Positions 21,474 to 33,311 of a DNA stretch of 64,000 bases are shown in pieces. The stretch comes from Meghimatium bilineatum. Its lineage: Eukaryota > Mollusca > Gastropoda > Stylommatophora > Philomycidae. A program made the translations under genes and the position numbers. Location of the stretch: NCBI GenBank assembly GCA_034231615.1, contig CM067314.1:8247501-8311500 (forward strand), given 5' to 3'. The number at the start of each line of letters is the position of its first letter. Position 1 is the stretch's first letter. The notes beneath the pieces are model-generated. The model was given only the letters and a program-made list of their open reading frames with translations. It ran no database searches and had not been told where the DNA came from.

Positions 21474-21872
21474 ACAGAGTTTAAGTTTTCTCTGACTGAC
21501 GTTAACAGTGATTTAATTACACTGTTTTAAATTTAAATGTGTATTCACTTTCTGTGAAGTTAACAGTGTTTAAGTTTCTCTGACTGAAGTTAACCGTGTT
21601 TACATTTTCTGTTACTGAAATTAAAAGGGTTTACGCTTTCTCTGGCTGAAGTTAACAGTGCTTAAGATTTCTCTGAAACATTATTTACATTTTCTCTTAC
21701 TGAAGTTAACAGTGTTTACATTTTCTCTGACTGAATTTAACTGTTTTAGCTTTATCTGAATGAAGTTAACAGTGTTTACAATTTCCCTGACTGAAATTAA
21801 CAGTGTTTAAGCTTTCTCTGGCTGAAGTTAATGATGTCTGTACTTTCTGTGACTGAAATTAACAGTGTTTAC
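21474..21872. repeat. 31-bp minisatellite, diverged part
   Basis: Diverged copies of a ~31-bp unit (ttctctgactgaagttaaca; gtgttta). The array continues in a much more homogeneous state at 22239-22612, after a ~365-bp interruption. Confidence 0.9.
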
Positions 21873-21885
21873 ACTTTACATATAA

Positions 21886-21965
21886 CAGAAAACCTTAGCA
21901 GATGACATGCCTTAATATTGAGTTTATCTTCTTATAGAAGCTTCATGGCACATCATCTATACAAT
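21886..21965. repeat. short hairpin repeat H (copy b)
   Basis: The arms 'gatgacatgcc' (21901-21911) and 'ggcacatcatc' (21947-21957) form an imperfect inverted repeat. Same family as 19689-19765. It lies inside the interruption of the 31-bp satellite. Confidence 0.6.
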
Positions 21966-22069
21966 TCCGTAGTCATAACCTTCGATAACAGTTGCCATGT
22001 TGTTCCGGCAGGCAGATGTTGTGCTTGAACTAGTTACGGGCACAGCGTGGGTGGGTGGAACAACAAAGA

Positions 22070-22245
22070 AACCTGTATCAAGGGCCAGAGTTGTGCCCTG
22101 ATGTCGATGTCTGTTTACCGTAAACAGCATTACGCGGCATTAGACTCGACACACCATCGGGTCGGATGGCTGCTGGAATAGAGGGCGGAGCACTTATGGG
22201 AATGCCCCGCGTGCTGTGAGGTCAATTTCTAATCAAGAATTACAC
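22070..22245 (+). mobile_element. LINE-A3 3' terminal fragment
   Basis: 'ggctgctggaatagagggcggagcacttatgggaatgcc', 'gcgtgctgtgaggtcaat' and 'tctaatcaagaa' match the complement of 29880-29970, just 3' of the RNase H pseudogene there. It is the extreme 3' end of that LINE family, inserted in the 31-bp satellite. Confidence 0.65.
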
Positions 22246-22612
22246 TTTCTCTGACTGAAATTAGCAGTGTTTACACGTTCTCTGGCTGAAATTAGCAGTG
22301 TTTACACTTTCTCTGACTGAAATTAGCAGTTTTTACACTTTCTCTGACTGAAATTAGCAGTGTTTACACTTTCTCTGACTGAAATTAGCAGTGTTTACAC
22401 TTTCTCTGACTGAAATTAGCAGTGTTTACACTTTATCTGACTGAAATTAGCAGTATTTACACTTTATCTGACTGAAATTAGCAGTGTTTATACTTTCTCT
22501 GACTGAAATTAGCAGTGTTTACACTTTCTCTAACTGAAGTTAACAGTGTTTACACTTTCTCTGACTGAAATTAGCAGTGTTTACACTTTTCTCTAGCTGA
22601 AAACATCAATGT
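22239..22612. repeat. 31-bp minisatellite, homogeneous part
   Basis: About 12 nearly identical units with the core 'tctctgactgaaattagcag' and a 31-bp period. Confidence 0.95.
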
Positions 22613-23060
22613 TTTCAATTTCTCTGGATGAAGATAATAGTATTTGAACTGTATCTATCGCTTACTCACAATCAATAATTATATTTCATGATTACTCAAT
22701 GTACAATAATCATGTTTTGTATCACAAAATCGCTTAGGCCTATTTGTTTTGTTACTACGACACTCCCCATTTTGTCGGTACATTCTATTACACTTTGGTT
22801 ATTCTTAATCTTTGATAAGTAAATTACTAACAGCTCCAGCAGTATGCAACTTGTATAAATTAATGTGCTGCATATAGCGGCTCATGTTAGTGGCTAAGTT
22901 TATATTCGAGCTGACCTTCAGATGATACAAATAATTAGAATCGGAATACCTCAGTGGGTGGCAAGATGAACACGGGACGGAGTTCCATAGAATGAAATTC
23001 TTTAGCCGCCTTATTATTCAAACATTTTAATATTAATAATTGAATCTGGCCGTTTTTTTA
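22613..23060. other. intergenic sequence, no gene seen
   Basis: No supported features. Confidence 0.4.
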
Positions 23061-23470
23061 GATATTGTTGGTCAAGTTTAACATGTTTAAGATATGATAT
23101 TGTTAGTCAAATTTATGTTTGAGATATTGTTGGTCAAGTTTATCATGTTTAAGATATTGTTGGTCAAGTTTATCATGTTTAAGATATTGCTGGTCAAGTT
23201 TATCATGTTTAAGATATTGCTTGTCAAGTTTATCATGTTTAAAATATTGCTGGTCAAGTTTATCATGTTTAAGATATTGCTAGTCAAGTTTATGTTTGAG
23301 ATATTGTTGGTCAAGTATATTATGTTTAAGATATTGCTAGTAAAGTTGATCATGTTTAAGATATTGCTAGTCAAGTTTATGATGTTTAAGATATTGCTGG
23401 TCAAGTTTATCATGTTAAAGATTTTGCTGGTCAAGTTTATTATGTTTAAAAAGATATTGCTAGTCAAGAA
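23061..23470. repeat. 30-bp minisatellite, ~14 copies
   Basis: Unit core 'gatattgctggtcaagttta' plus 'tcatgttta'. The 30-bp period is divisible by 3, so frames stay open on both strands (part of spurious 261- and 279-codon frames). Confidence 0.95.
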
Positions 23471-23582
23471 TATGTTGGAGGCACCACTAACACATACGAT
23501 CGGATTGCCAGTACAATGTGGACTTAACAATGTAGAACTAACTACAAGTGAATTCAATCGAGTTGTGTATGGTAAAATGAGC

Positions 23583-23874
23583 TTTTTATCCACTGTACCA
23601 CTGAGCTTTCTATCCAATGTACCACTGAGCTTTCTATCCACTGTACCACTGAGCTTTCTATCCACTGTACCACTGAGCTTTCTATCCACTGTACCACTGA
23701 GCTTTCTATACACTGTACCACTGAGCTTTCTATACACTGTACCACTGAGCTTTCTATCCACTGTACCACTGAGCTTTCTATCCACTGTACCACTGAGCTT
23801 CCTATCCACTGTACCACTGAGCTGTCTATCCAATGTACCACTGAGCTTTCTATCCACTGTACCACTGAGCCGAC
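23583..23874. repeat. 24-bp minisatellite, ~12 copies
   Basis: Unit 'ctatccactgtaccactgag' plus 'cttt', very homogeneous. A ~110-bp unique stretch separates it from the preceding 30-bp array. Translated frames (e.g. repeated KLSGTVDR) are repeat artefacts. Confidence 0.95.
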
Positions 23875-24154
23875 ACTGAAATATTTGAACAACTAGTAGT
23901 TTTTTCTGGAAAGTCAACGTCAACAAAGTAGTTTCAGCGTGAGTGCTCTGCCTGTGTCACTTTGAGAGTAAAATATAAATACATGAGTACACCAGTTGTT
24001 TTACAAATCACAAATCGACGTGTTTATACAAAGAACTTTATCAGAGTTCAAAACAGGACAGTATCGATGGTACACTTCATTTCTGTGATGATATTTGTAG
24101 TATTCATTCCACTCTTCTTTATTCTAAATTCGTTGCGATCCTTTTTCTCAGTTT

Positions 24155-24235
24155 TCTAATTATCTATTTTCATTAGTTTTAAATTTTGAACGTTATTTAC
24201 GTATTAGTTTTCTGTTCTCCAGTTAAAAAATAATC
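24155..24235. repeat. flank repeat of the 25-bp satellite
   Basis: 'atctattttcatta', 'ttttgaacgttatttacgta' and 'ctgttctccagtt' are repeated in the same orientation at 25048-25115, so diverged ~70-bp direct repeats bracket the satellite block. Confidence 0.65.
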
Positions 24236-24365
24236 AACGCGGACTAATGAAAATCAGGGCGATAATCACAACCTGTCTTCTAGGTAATCAGTCCACAGGT
24301 CGTGACTTGAGACCGGTCGTGGATACTATCAATATTGGCAATATTCAGTACTAGACGATAAATAT

Positions 24366-25040
24366 GACTAGGTTATGTGAATGTAACAGTGACTAGGTCA
24401 TGTGAATGTAACTGTTACTAGGTCATGTGAATGTAACAATGACTAGGTCATGTGAATGTAGCGATGACTAGGTTATGTGAATGTAACGTTGACTAGGTCA
24501 TGTGAATGTAACGATGACTAGGTCAGTGAATGTAATGTCGACTAGGTCATGTGAATGTAACGGTGACTAGGTCATGTGAATGTAACGTTGACTAGGTCAT
24601 GTGAATGTAACGATGACTAGGTCATGTGAATGTAACGATGACTATGTCGTGTGAATGTAACGTCGACTAGGTCATGTGAATGTAACGTCGACTAGGTCAT
24701 GTGAATGTAACGTCGACTAGGTCATGTGAATGTAACGTCGACTAGGTCATGTGAATGTAACGATGACTAGGTCATGTGAATGTAACGATGACTAGGTCAT
24801 GTGAATGTAACGATGACTAGGTCATGTGAATGTAACGATGACTAGGTCATGTGAATGTAACGATGACTAGGTCATGTGAATGTAACGATGACTAGGTCAT
24901 GTCAATGTAACGATGACTAGGTCATGTGAATGTAACGATGACTAGGTCATGTCAATGTAACGATGACTAGGTCATGTGAATGTAACGATGACTAGGTCAT
25001 GTCAATGTAACAATGACTAGGTCATGTGAATGTAACGATG
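24366..25040 (+). repeat. 25-bp minisatellite, direct copy (~27 units)
   Basis: Unit core 'gactaggtcatgtgaatgta' plus 'acgat'. Together with 17812-18009 it forms a large inverted pair. Variants (acgtcg, acgttg, caatgt) are clustered, showing local spreading of mutations. Confidence 0.97.
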
Positions 25041-25115
25041 ATTATGTCATCTATTTTCGTTCGCTTTGAATTTTTAACGTTATCTATGTATTATGTTCTG
25101 TTCTCTAGTTTTTTT

Positions 25116-25559
25116 TTAATGCCCTATATTGCGGCTGAAGAAATTGGACAGGGACAAAAATAGAATATATTGTTTATTGAACCTTCGGAATAAATATAGC
25201 GACGGAATTGATTAACAGTTGTTGAGATATAAAATATGCCAAAGTCTGCTTACACGGACTTGTGTTTATGTTTAAGATTATCAGCGAGTTGCCCTTTATA
25301 CGATCAATTTATTGAGAGTCGGGATATTTGAAGGGCTACTTCCTACATCGCGAGGGCAGAAACTATGGTCATAATCGTTCTAGCCGTACTACTGATCATT
25401 GAGTGGCGTCTCCGCATCCAAGGTTGGGTGCTACGGAACTTCAGTATTCTATGTCTCTTGCGTCCGACCATCTTTTGTTTGTGGGTTTGTTTTTGTTCTG
25501 TTTTTTGTGCGACTTGACGAGGTATATGACCCATGACCTTCTGAGTATAGAAGACCTCT
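25116..25559. other. intergenic sequence, no gene seen
   Basis: No supported features. Confidence 0.4.
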
Positions 25560-27885
25560 GCACATACCTCAGAGATTGAGAGAAGTATGAGTTTTAAGAG
25601 AATTAAATGAGTTTCAAGAGAGAATATTGAGGTTTAATAGAGTAAAATGAGTAGCGTGAGTTGTAGAGAGAAGAATGAGAGTAGAGTTGTAAGAGAGAAG
25701 AATGAGAGAAGTATGAGAAGAATGAGAGAAGTATGAGTTGTAAGAGAGACGAATGAGAGATGTATGAGTTGTAAGAGAGACGAATGAGAGAAGTATGAGT
25801 TGTAAGAGAGAAGAATGAGAGAAGTATGAGTTGTAAGAGAGACGAATGAGAGATGTAAGAGTTGTAAGAGAGACGAATGAGAGATGTATGAGTTGTAAGA
25901 GAGACGAATGAGAGAAGTATGAGTTGTAAGAGAGAAGTATGAGTTGTAAGAGAGAAGTATGAGTTGTAAGAGAGAAGTATTAGTTGTAAGAGAGAAGTAT
26001 GAGTTGTAAGATAGAAGTATCAGTTGTAAGAGAGAAGAATGAGAGAAGTATGAGTTGTAAGAGAGACGAATGAGAGATGTATGAGTTGTAAGAGAGACGA
26101 ATGAGAGAAGTATGAGTTGTAAGAGAGAAGAATGAGAGAAGTATGAGTTGTAAGAGAGAAGAATGAGAGAAGTATGAGTTGTAAGAGAGACGAATGAGAG
26201 ATGTATGAGTTGTAAGAGAGACGAATGAGAGATGTATGAGTTGTAAGAGAGACGAATGAGAGAAGTATGAGTTGTAAGAGAGAAGTATGAGTTGTAAGAG
26301 AGAAGAATGAGAGAAGTATGAGTTGTAAGAGAGAAGTATTAGTTGTAAGAGAGAAGTATGAGTTGTAAGATAGAAGTATGAGTTGTAAGAGAGAAGAATG
26401 AGAGAAGTATGAGTTGTAAGAGAGACGAATGAGAGATGTATGAGTTGTACGAGAGACGAATGAGAGAAGTATGAGTTGTAAGAGAGAAGAATGAGAGAAG
26501 TATGAGTTGTAAGAGAGAAGAATGAGAGAAGTATGTGTTGTACGAGAGAAGAATTATAGAAGTATGAGTTGTAAGAGAGAAGTATGAGTTGTAAGAGAGA
26601 AGAATGAGAGAAGTATGAGTTGTAAGAGAGAAGAATGAGCGAAGTATGTGTTGTACGAGAGAAGAATTATAGAAGTATGAGTTGTAAGAGAGAAGAATGA
26701 GAGAAGTATGAGTTGTAAGAGAGAAGAATGAGAGAAGTATGAGTTGTAAGAGAGACGAATGAGAGATGTATGAGTTGTAAGAGAGACGAATGAGAGATGT
26801 ATGAGTTGTAAGAGAGACGAATGAGAGAAGTATGAGTTGTAAGAGAGAAGTATGAGTTGTAAGAGAGAAGAATGAGAGAAGTATGAGTTGTAAGAGAGAA
26901 GTATTAGTTGTAAGAGAGAAGTATGAGTTGTAAGATAGAAGTATGAGTTGTAAGAGAGAAGAATGAGAGAAGTATGAGTTGTAAGAGAGACGAATGAGAG
27001 ATGTATGAGTTGTACGAGAGACGAATGAGAAAAGTATGAGTTGTAAGAGAGAAGAATGAGAGAAGTATGAGTTGTAAGAGAGAAGAATGAGAGAAGTATG
27101 TGTTGTACGAGAGAAGAATTATAGAAGTATGAGTTGTAAGAGAGAAGTATGAGTTGTAAGAGAGAAGAATGAGAGAAGTATGAGTTGTAAGAGAGAAGAA
27201 TGAGCGAAGTATGAGTTGTAAGAGAGAAGTATGAGTTGTAAGAGAGACGAATGAGAGAAGTATGAGTTGTAAGAGAGAAGAATGAGAGAAGTATGTGTTG
27301 TACGAGAGAAGAATTATAGAAGTATGAGTTGTAAGAGAGAAGTATGAGTTGTAAGAGAGAAGAATGAGAGAAGTATGAGTTGTAAGAGAGAAGAATGAGC
27401 GAAGTATGAGTTGTAAGAGAGAAGAATGAGAGAAGTATGAGTTGTAAGAGAGAAGTATGAGTTGTAAGAGAGAAGAATGAGAGAAGTATGAGTTGTAAGA
27501 GAGAAGAATGAGAGAAGTATGAGTTGTAAGAGAGAAGAATGAGAGAAGTATGAGTTGTAAGAGAGAAGAATGAGAGAAGTATGAATTGTAAGAGAGAAAA
27601 ATGAGAGAAGTATGAGCTGTAGGAGAGAAGAATGAGAGAAGTATGAGTTGTAAGAGAGAAGAATGAGAGAAGTATGAATTGTAAGAGAGAAGAATGAGAG
27701 AAGTATGAGTTGTAGGAGAGAAGAATGAGAGAAGTATGAGTTGTAAGAGAGAAGAATGAGAGAAGTATGAGTTGTAGGAGAGAAGAATGAGAGAAGTATG
27801 AGTTGTAAGAGAGAAGTATGAGTTGTAAGAGAGAAGTATGAGTTGTAAGAGAGAAGAATGAGAGAAGTATGAGTTGTATGGCGGA
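25560..27885. repeat. 2.3-kb GA-rich composite minisatellite
   Basis: Built from two interleaved modules, 'agagagaagtatgagttgta' and 'agagaagaatg', in varying order. The rare variant 'gtatgtgttgtacgagagaa' recurs near 26532, 26647, 27098 and 27292, showing duplication of larger blocks. The + strand is strongly purine-rich. The 457- and 208-codon minus-strand frames (repeated LILLSFFSLTTHTS) are artefacts. Confidence 0.97.
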
Positions 27886-28200
27886 ATGAGTATTTTGTGT
27901 GATAAGAAATTGCGGTCTCAACTTCATTCTCTACCCTCACAACTAAAGTATGGAGATCTTAACATTACACTTTAATCTAATTATAACATATTTGATTAAA
28001 TCACTCAAACGAAACTAAACAAAACAATCAAGAAAGAAAGGTTAATATTGGAAATAAACAGCATGCGGCATGGGCTGACCTCCTCGTTCTATATTGACAC
28101 CATCACATGTTTTGATAGTGACTTTTAAAATAGACCCATCAGTATGAACATGAATCCAATTGTCTAGATAATGTCTGTTGTTTTATGCATTGCTTTCATA
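27886..28200. other. intergenic sequence, no gene seen
   Basis: No supported features. Confidence 0.4.
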
Positions 28201-28204
28201 CGAC

Positions 28205-28650
28205 TTTATCATCATCATCAGGTGCCGTGCCGGGTGGCGTAGGCGGTCATGGCTCTCCACAGCTCTCTGTCCACAGTATTATGTATCAAAGTCGTTGTTG
28301 TTTCTTATCCGTGCCAGGTTGTCAAACTGTCTAATATTTTCTCACGTTGTCGCCCTCTGTCTCTGGTGCCTTCAATCTTGCCTGTTGTGATTACGTTCTC
28401 TAAACCTGCCTGTCTCATGAAGTGGCCAAAAAAAGAAGATTGCCTTTTTCTTATACTGTTCATACGACTTACTAGTCGTAATATTTCATTGTACACTTTA
28501 AATTGTGTATTGATTTCTGGCAGTCTAAAAAGTGTGTGTGGTGGTGAAAACTTTACTATTATTTGTAGTTCTTTGATCTTGTCTGTGAGATAGTAGCTGT
28601 ATTTTATTTCATTAGGGTCTGATTTGTGTCCTATTTCCTATTTTAGTTAC
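28205..28650 (-). pseudogene. LINE-F reverse-transcriptase tail
   Basis: The minus-strand frame 28305-28496 encodes 'EILRLVSRMNSIRKRQSSFF', 'GHFMRQAGLENVITTGKIEG' and 'TRDRGRQREKILDSL', the C-terminal region following RT in several LINE families. The RT core is absent. 5'-truncated and inactive. Confidence 0.75.
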
Positions 28651-29084
28651 CAATGTTCGACGTGATGTGTATTTGGGTGTTTTTTTGCTCATTCTTTTTT
28701 CTTTCATAAGCTTCCATCGCAGATATATCATTCCATATCTCAAGGGGTTCTGCGTGTTTGTATGTGTGGAGTTCACATGCAGCCGTTTGTATAAAAATCA
28801 GTCAGTCTTAGGCCAATGTTCAAATATAATCTACTTGTGACACAATTGCCAGACAGTCTCACGCGAGTCTTCAATTATAATGTACGATGAAACAACAGTC
28901 AATTTTAATAGTTATTCAAATCTGAAAAGTCAGCCTGTTCATTATTTGTCAAGTCTGTTGTGCAGGCCTATATAATTGTTCAGTTTTTTTAAACACCCCC
29001 CCCCCGACCTTTTCCGTAGTTTTAACAATTTCCGTCTTTGAATATTTTTCAGAGCCATAATAACAACCAATCCCAGCAGTCTAT

Positions 29085-29420
29085 CTGTCTCTCTCTATCT
29101 CTCTCTATTTCTCTCTATCTCTCTTTATCTCTCTCTATTTCTCTCTCCCTCTCTATCTCTCTATCTCTCTATTTCTCTCTCTCTATATCTCTCTCTATTT
29201 CTCTCTCTCTTTATTTCTATCTCTCTCTATATCTCTCTCTATCTTTCGTTATCTATCTCTATCTCTGTCTCTCTCTATTTCTCTCTATTTATATATCTCT
29301 ATTTCTCTCTCTATTTCTCTCTCTATTTCTCTCTCTATTTCTCTCTATCTCTCTATCTATTTCTCTCTATATCTCTCTATCTCTCTTTATCTCTCTATCT
29401 CTATCTCTCTTTCTCTCTAA
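29085..29420. repeat. (CTCTCTAT)n / (CT)n microsatellite
   Basis: Pyrimidine-rich simple repeat of ctctctatctctctattt types. The 129-codon Leu/Ser frame is an artefact. Confidence 0.95.
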
Positions 29421-29604
29421 GTCTTAACATGTCACATATTTCCTTGCCCTTTCTGGTGACTGCGACATATTCAGACTTGTCAGCACAGACCATATAAACT
29501 TTGACTCTCTACGTATAAATGTATCCATTGTCTCTTAATCTCAACAGAGGATCACTGCATTAGTTCTTTTAGTTGTACTTGGTAATTCCATCATATACGT
29601 CTAG

Positions 29605-29862
29605 ATGCCATCTCTACAGCTTCTCATCTTTACAGCTTCTCTTCTCTACAGCTTCTCATCTCTACAGCTTCTCATCTCTACAGCTTCTCATCTCTATAGA
29701 CTTCCATCTCTGCAATCTCTCATTTCTACAGCCTCTCATCTCTACAATCTCTCATCTCTACAATCTCTAATCTCTACAATCTCTCATCTCTACAATCTCT
29801 CATCTCTACAATCTCTCATCTACAATCTCTCATCTTTACAATCTCTCATCTCTACAGTATCT
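29605..29862. repeat. 16-bp minisatellite
   Basis: About 15 copies of 'catctctacaatctct' or 'catctctacagcttct'. Two sub-types occupy the left and right halves. Confidence 0.93.
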
Positions 29863-29869
29863 CGTTCGC

Positions 29870-30830
29870 TTTGGTTCTTCTTGATTCTTGATTAGAAACT
29901 GGCTTCACAGCACGCGGGCCATTCCCATAAGTGCTCCTCCCTCCGTTCCAGCAGTCATCCCAGTGTATATAGACTCAGAGTCTCAGTCAGGGGTTGATTG
30001 TGTGATCTTCGGGACTTTCCAAAACATTTACTTTTCCTTCCCTCACCTCTAGATACTCCCATTTCTAACATTCTCTGTATGTGTACGTTCTCGGCCTCAT
30101 TGACATCATCTTCAGCTTGAAATGAATTTATTCCTGCCGTGGTCAAGTCGTCTGCTTTATCTCTTCTCAGCATTGTGCCGTCTATCGCGCATTGCCTGCC
30201 TTAAGTCGGCTCAATCGTTTCCTCTGACCCCAGCATGTCCAGGGCATTATATCCATGTAATGCTCTGGACAACTGAGTCGTTCAATAAGTCCTACCATTT
30301 TTTTTTCATCATGAACTGTTCTATCTTGCGCAGCATGCTTTGAGAGTCTGTGAATATTACCGAGTGTGTTGATGTATCAGTTAACAACCAATTAAGTGCT
30401 GCTGTAACTCACTCTGTCTCCATCCTCATGCTCGATGTGACAGTGGAATATGCCGAAGATTTCTCAACCAACCTCACGCCGTTTATGTAGGTAACAAAAC
30501 CCCAACCACTTTTATTTGTGATTTTGTGAACGGGGCCATCTGTGTATATATTTATGTCTTGTTGTTTCAAGTGTAGCAGGGCGAGTTGATGCTCTGTAAC
30601 CTGGGCCCTGACACCCGTCCAGCTTTATCTAGTTGTTTTACTTTAGTCAATGATTTCTTCTCAGTGTCTATCCCCACCTATTATGTGCCCTTTCCTATTT
30701 CTTCCAATTCACATATTCTTCGCAGTGTGTCTTCAGCCTCTGCCATCCATGATCTGCCACGCTTGATTCGTTTTCCCTTTGACTCATCTAGACATTAGTG
30801 TAATTGGTGATGGTTGTATTCTGTCACTTT
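29870..30830 (-). pseudogene. LINE-A3 RNase H domain pseudogene
   Basis: On the minus strand, broken by several stops, this encodes an RNase H fold: 'INIYTDGPVHKITNKSGWGF' (Asp), 'SSMRMETE' (Glu), 'FTDSQSMLRKI' (Asp) and 'CPGHAGVRGND.AD' (His, Asp). It then continues into the open stretch 29955-30173 and a 3' end shared with 22070-22245 and 34290-34440. Upstream, 'KRIKRGRSWMAEAEDTLRRI' is the linker before RNase H. A remnant of an RNase H-bearing LINE; RT is not present. Confidence 0.8.
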
Positions 30831-31029
30831 AAGGTACTACCTAACTGAATTTTTATACCAGCTCTCCTCTTAATTCTTCATTTTTTGTTTTATCTAGTTT
30901 AGTAACCATTAGTAAAGTGAACTCGCTTTGAACTTTCTTAGACATAAAAACAATGAAGGTACTAAAACGTAAGCATAGTCAAGTATGCATCTTACTGATC
31001 AAGTATAATTTATTGTGACAATTTACGGT

Positions 31030-31420
31030 GTACTCGTTGTGCTATCCTTATGGTGACTGACGCACCGATTCTTAATATTTCTCATAACATCTGCCCACTT
31101 CCTAACATCTGCATTGGTGGCCCCTCCAATGCCTCTACCGTACTGACTAGCTTCACTGTGTGTCGACAGTGCTGCTGCGTATGTTGGCGCAAAGGTGTCG
31201 GAGTTATTGCCTGTCTTTTTCTGCAGTCATATCTCATTACATTTGCTACCGCCACATTCACGGACACGATTCCCAAAAGTTTTGGTCAGAATCAGCACGA
31301 ACCGCTGTATTTCTGTTTCCACTATGCACCGCATGGAGGTAATTTTGGGATCTTGGTTATCTGCTAACCCTGGGTCCCCTTTGCACCCCATCGTGCTGCG
31401 AGATTTGGTAAACATCACGA
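31030..31420 (+). repeat. dispersed repeat R2 (copy a)
   Basis: Aligns loosely with 56110-56430: 'caatgcctctac', 'gtcg.cagtgc', a 'catatctcattac' or 'attatcattatat' block, 'ccacattcac', 'ggacacgattccaaaa', 'ttgg.c.gaa.cagcacga' and 'gctaac'. Non-coding dispersed sequence of unknown class; the 105-codon frames here are not conserved between the copies. Confidence 0.5.
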
Positions 31421-31502
31421 ATGGTATTCAGACAAAGGAACAAATGGTTCCAGAAAGTTGGATGGATGCACCTCACAGAAGACACACAACATCACGTGAT
31501 GT

Positions 31503-31838
31503 GGCCATGTGATTCCTTGCACACTGTAGAAGACGGTGTGATTTAGATGTGATTCCTTGCACACACTGTAGAAGTCTGTGTGATTTAGATGTGATTCTTT
31601 GCACACACTGTAGAAGACGGTGTGATTTAGATGTGATTCTTTGCACACACTGTAGAAGACTGTGTGATTTAGATGTGATTCCTTGCATACACTGTAGATG
31701 ACTGTGTGATTTAGATGTGATTCCTTGCATACACTGTAGATGACTGTGTGATTTAGATGTGATTCTTTGCACACACTGTAGAAGACTGTGTGATTTAGAT
31801 GTGATTCCTTGCATACACTGTAGATGACTGTGTGATTT
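31503..31838. repeat. 42-bp minisatellite, 8 copies
   Basis: Unit core 'gtgtgatttagatgtgattc' plus a 'cttgcatacactgtagatgact' segment. 42 is a multiple of 3, leaving spurious open frames on the minus strand. Confidence 0.95.
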
Positions 31839-32045
31839 AGATTAGTCTTTATCCCATCTATTATCGCAATGTATTGTAGCAGCGGCGTAGCCTCCGTGAA
31901 TAAAGCATGCATGCTTTATAATTTTGAAATGCAAACAATAATTCAATATTTTAAAATCAATTAATACCAAACTATTTTTATAAACATTTATCACGAGTCT
32001 TTATCATGCAGCACAATAATTATTCAATAATCACAAAGTAATGCT

Positions 32046-32046
32046 C

Positions 32047-32093
<47 letters not shown>

Positions 32094-32099
32094 TTCTCC
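32046..32099. repeat. (CT)n microsatellite
   Basis: About 54 bp of CT with a few TTT interruptions. Confidence 0.95.
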
Positions 32100-32445
32100 T
32101 CGATTGATGTCTATTAATTTATAGAAGGCAATCGTATTGAATCAATAATTGATACTTTCTGAAGTTTTAGGTATGGTGATTGGAAAGTATCGCCAATGTA
32201 TTATTGATTATTTATTGATATAATATTTAGATCAATTAACCACAAAATACGAAGGTAGGCACTAATGGGAAACAGGAACGAAAACGGTTCAGGCGAGAAG
32301 TTTACACGCTACACAAGGGATATTATTTTACTTATGTTATGAAGGGACACAATCTATCTATATACATGATAATACACAGATGTTTGTATATGTATACATG
32401 TCTATGATAGTCTGCCCGTATACATCCAGTTAAACAATATCCTGC
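32100..32445. other. intergenic sequence, no gene seen
   Basis: AT-rich; no supported features. Confidence 0.4.
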
Positions 32446-32447
32446 CT

Positions 32448-32611
32448 CTGTTTACGTAATGGAAAATCACTCTAACAATGGAACAACACTCTTACATGTT
32501 GCGAATGTAATCTTACACTGCTTTAATCTGCTGTTTACGTAATGGAAAAGCACTCTAACAATTGAACAACACTCTTACATGTTGCGAATGTAATCTCACA
32601 CTGCTTTAACC
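32448..32611. repeat. ~80-bp tandem duplication
   Basis: Two adjacent copies sharing 'tgtttacgtaatggaaaa', 'cactctaacaat.gaacaaca' and 'cttacatgttgcgaatgtaa'. Confidence 0.9.
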
Positions 32612-32624
32612 TGCTGGATTATGT

Positions 32625-32785
32625 AATTGTTCTATAAGAAATTCCCATAATCTGTTTTTTAATTGTTCTAAAATATATGCCCATAATCTGTTTATGTAAT
32701 TGTTCTATAATGTATGCCCAGAATATGCTTATGTTATAGTTCCATAATATAGGCCTATGCCCACAATCTGTTTATCTAATAGTTG
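32625..32785. repeat. ~37-bp minisatellite, left part
   Basis: Units of 'cccataatctgtttatgtaa' plus 'ttgttctataatatatg'. The same array resumes at 33410-33690. Confidence 0.85.
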
Positions 32786-33267
32786 CATTGTTAATTTAAC
32801 CATATAAAAATTAACCATTGTAAGATCACGTGTTTTCTCTGTGGCAACACATGAATGCGAGATGGACTTTAATATTCAAAAACTTTAATAACAAGACAAT
32901 ATACAAAAGAATAAATTAATTTGAAATGAAGTGCTAAATAAAGATCCTACGAATATCATGGACAGAAAAAAAAGAAGAACATTGAAGTTTTGAAATTACT
33001 GAGACTAAACGAAGGGTGGCTTCTAAAGACCATCATAAGAAGGAAGCTACAGTATTTTGGACACTTAAAACGACATGATGGTATCGAAAGACTGATTCTA
33101 GAGGGAAGAGTGCCGGGGAAGAGAAGAAGAGGAAGACCAATAAGACGATGGACTAGCGACAGCGAAGAATGTATGCACAGGTCTTTATCCAATGCAGGCC
33201 TGCCTGCCCTGAACAGAGAGGCGTTCAGAGTATCCACGACGAATACAACGTTCTGGAAAGATTATGT

Positions 33268-33311
<44 letters not shown>

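Noticed and set aside
23087-23926. 279- and 261-codon frames on both strands
   Set aside because: Period lengths of 30 and 24 bp keep frames open; both strands being open at once shows this is not selection for coding.
26554-27927. 457-codon open frame on the minus strand
   Set aside because: It lies wholly in the GA-rich minisatellite; the peptide is a translated repeat with no domain or start context.
29038-29427. 129-codon Ser/Leu-rich frame
   Set aside because: Translated (CT)n microsatellite.
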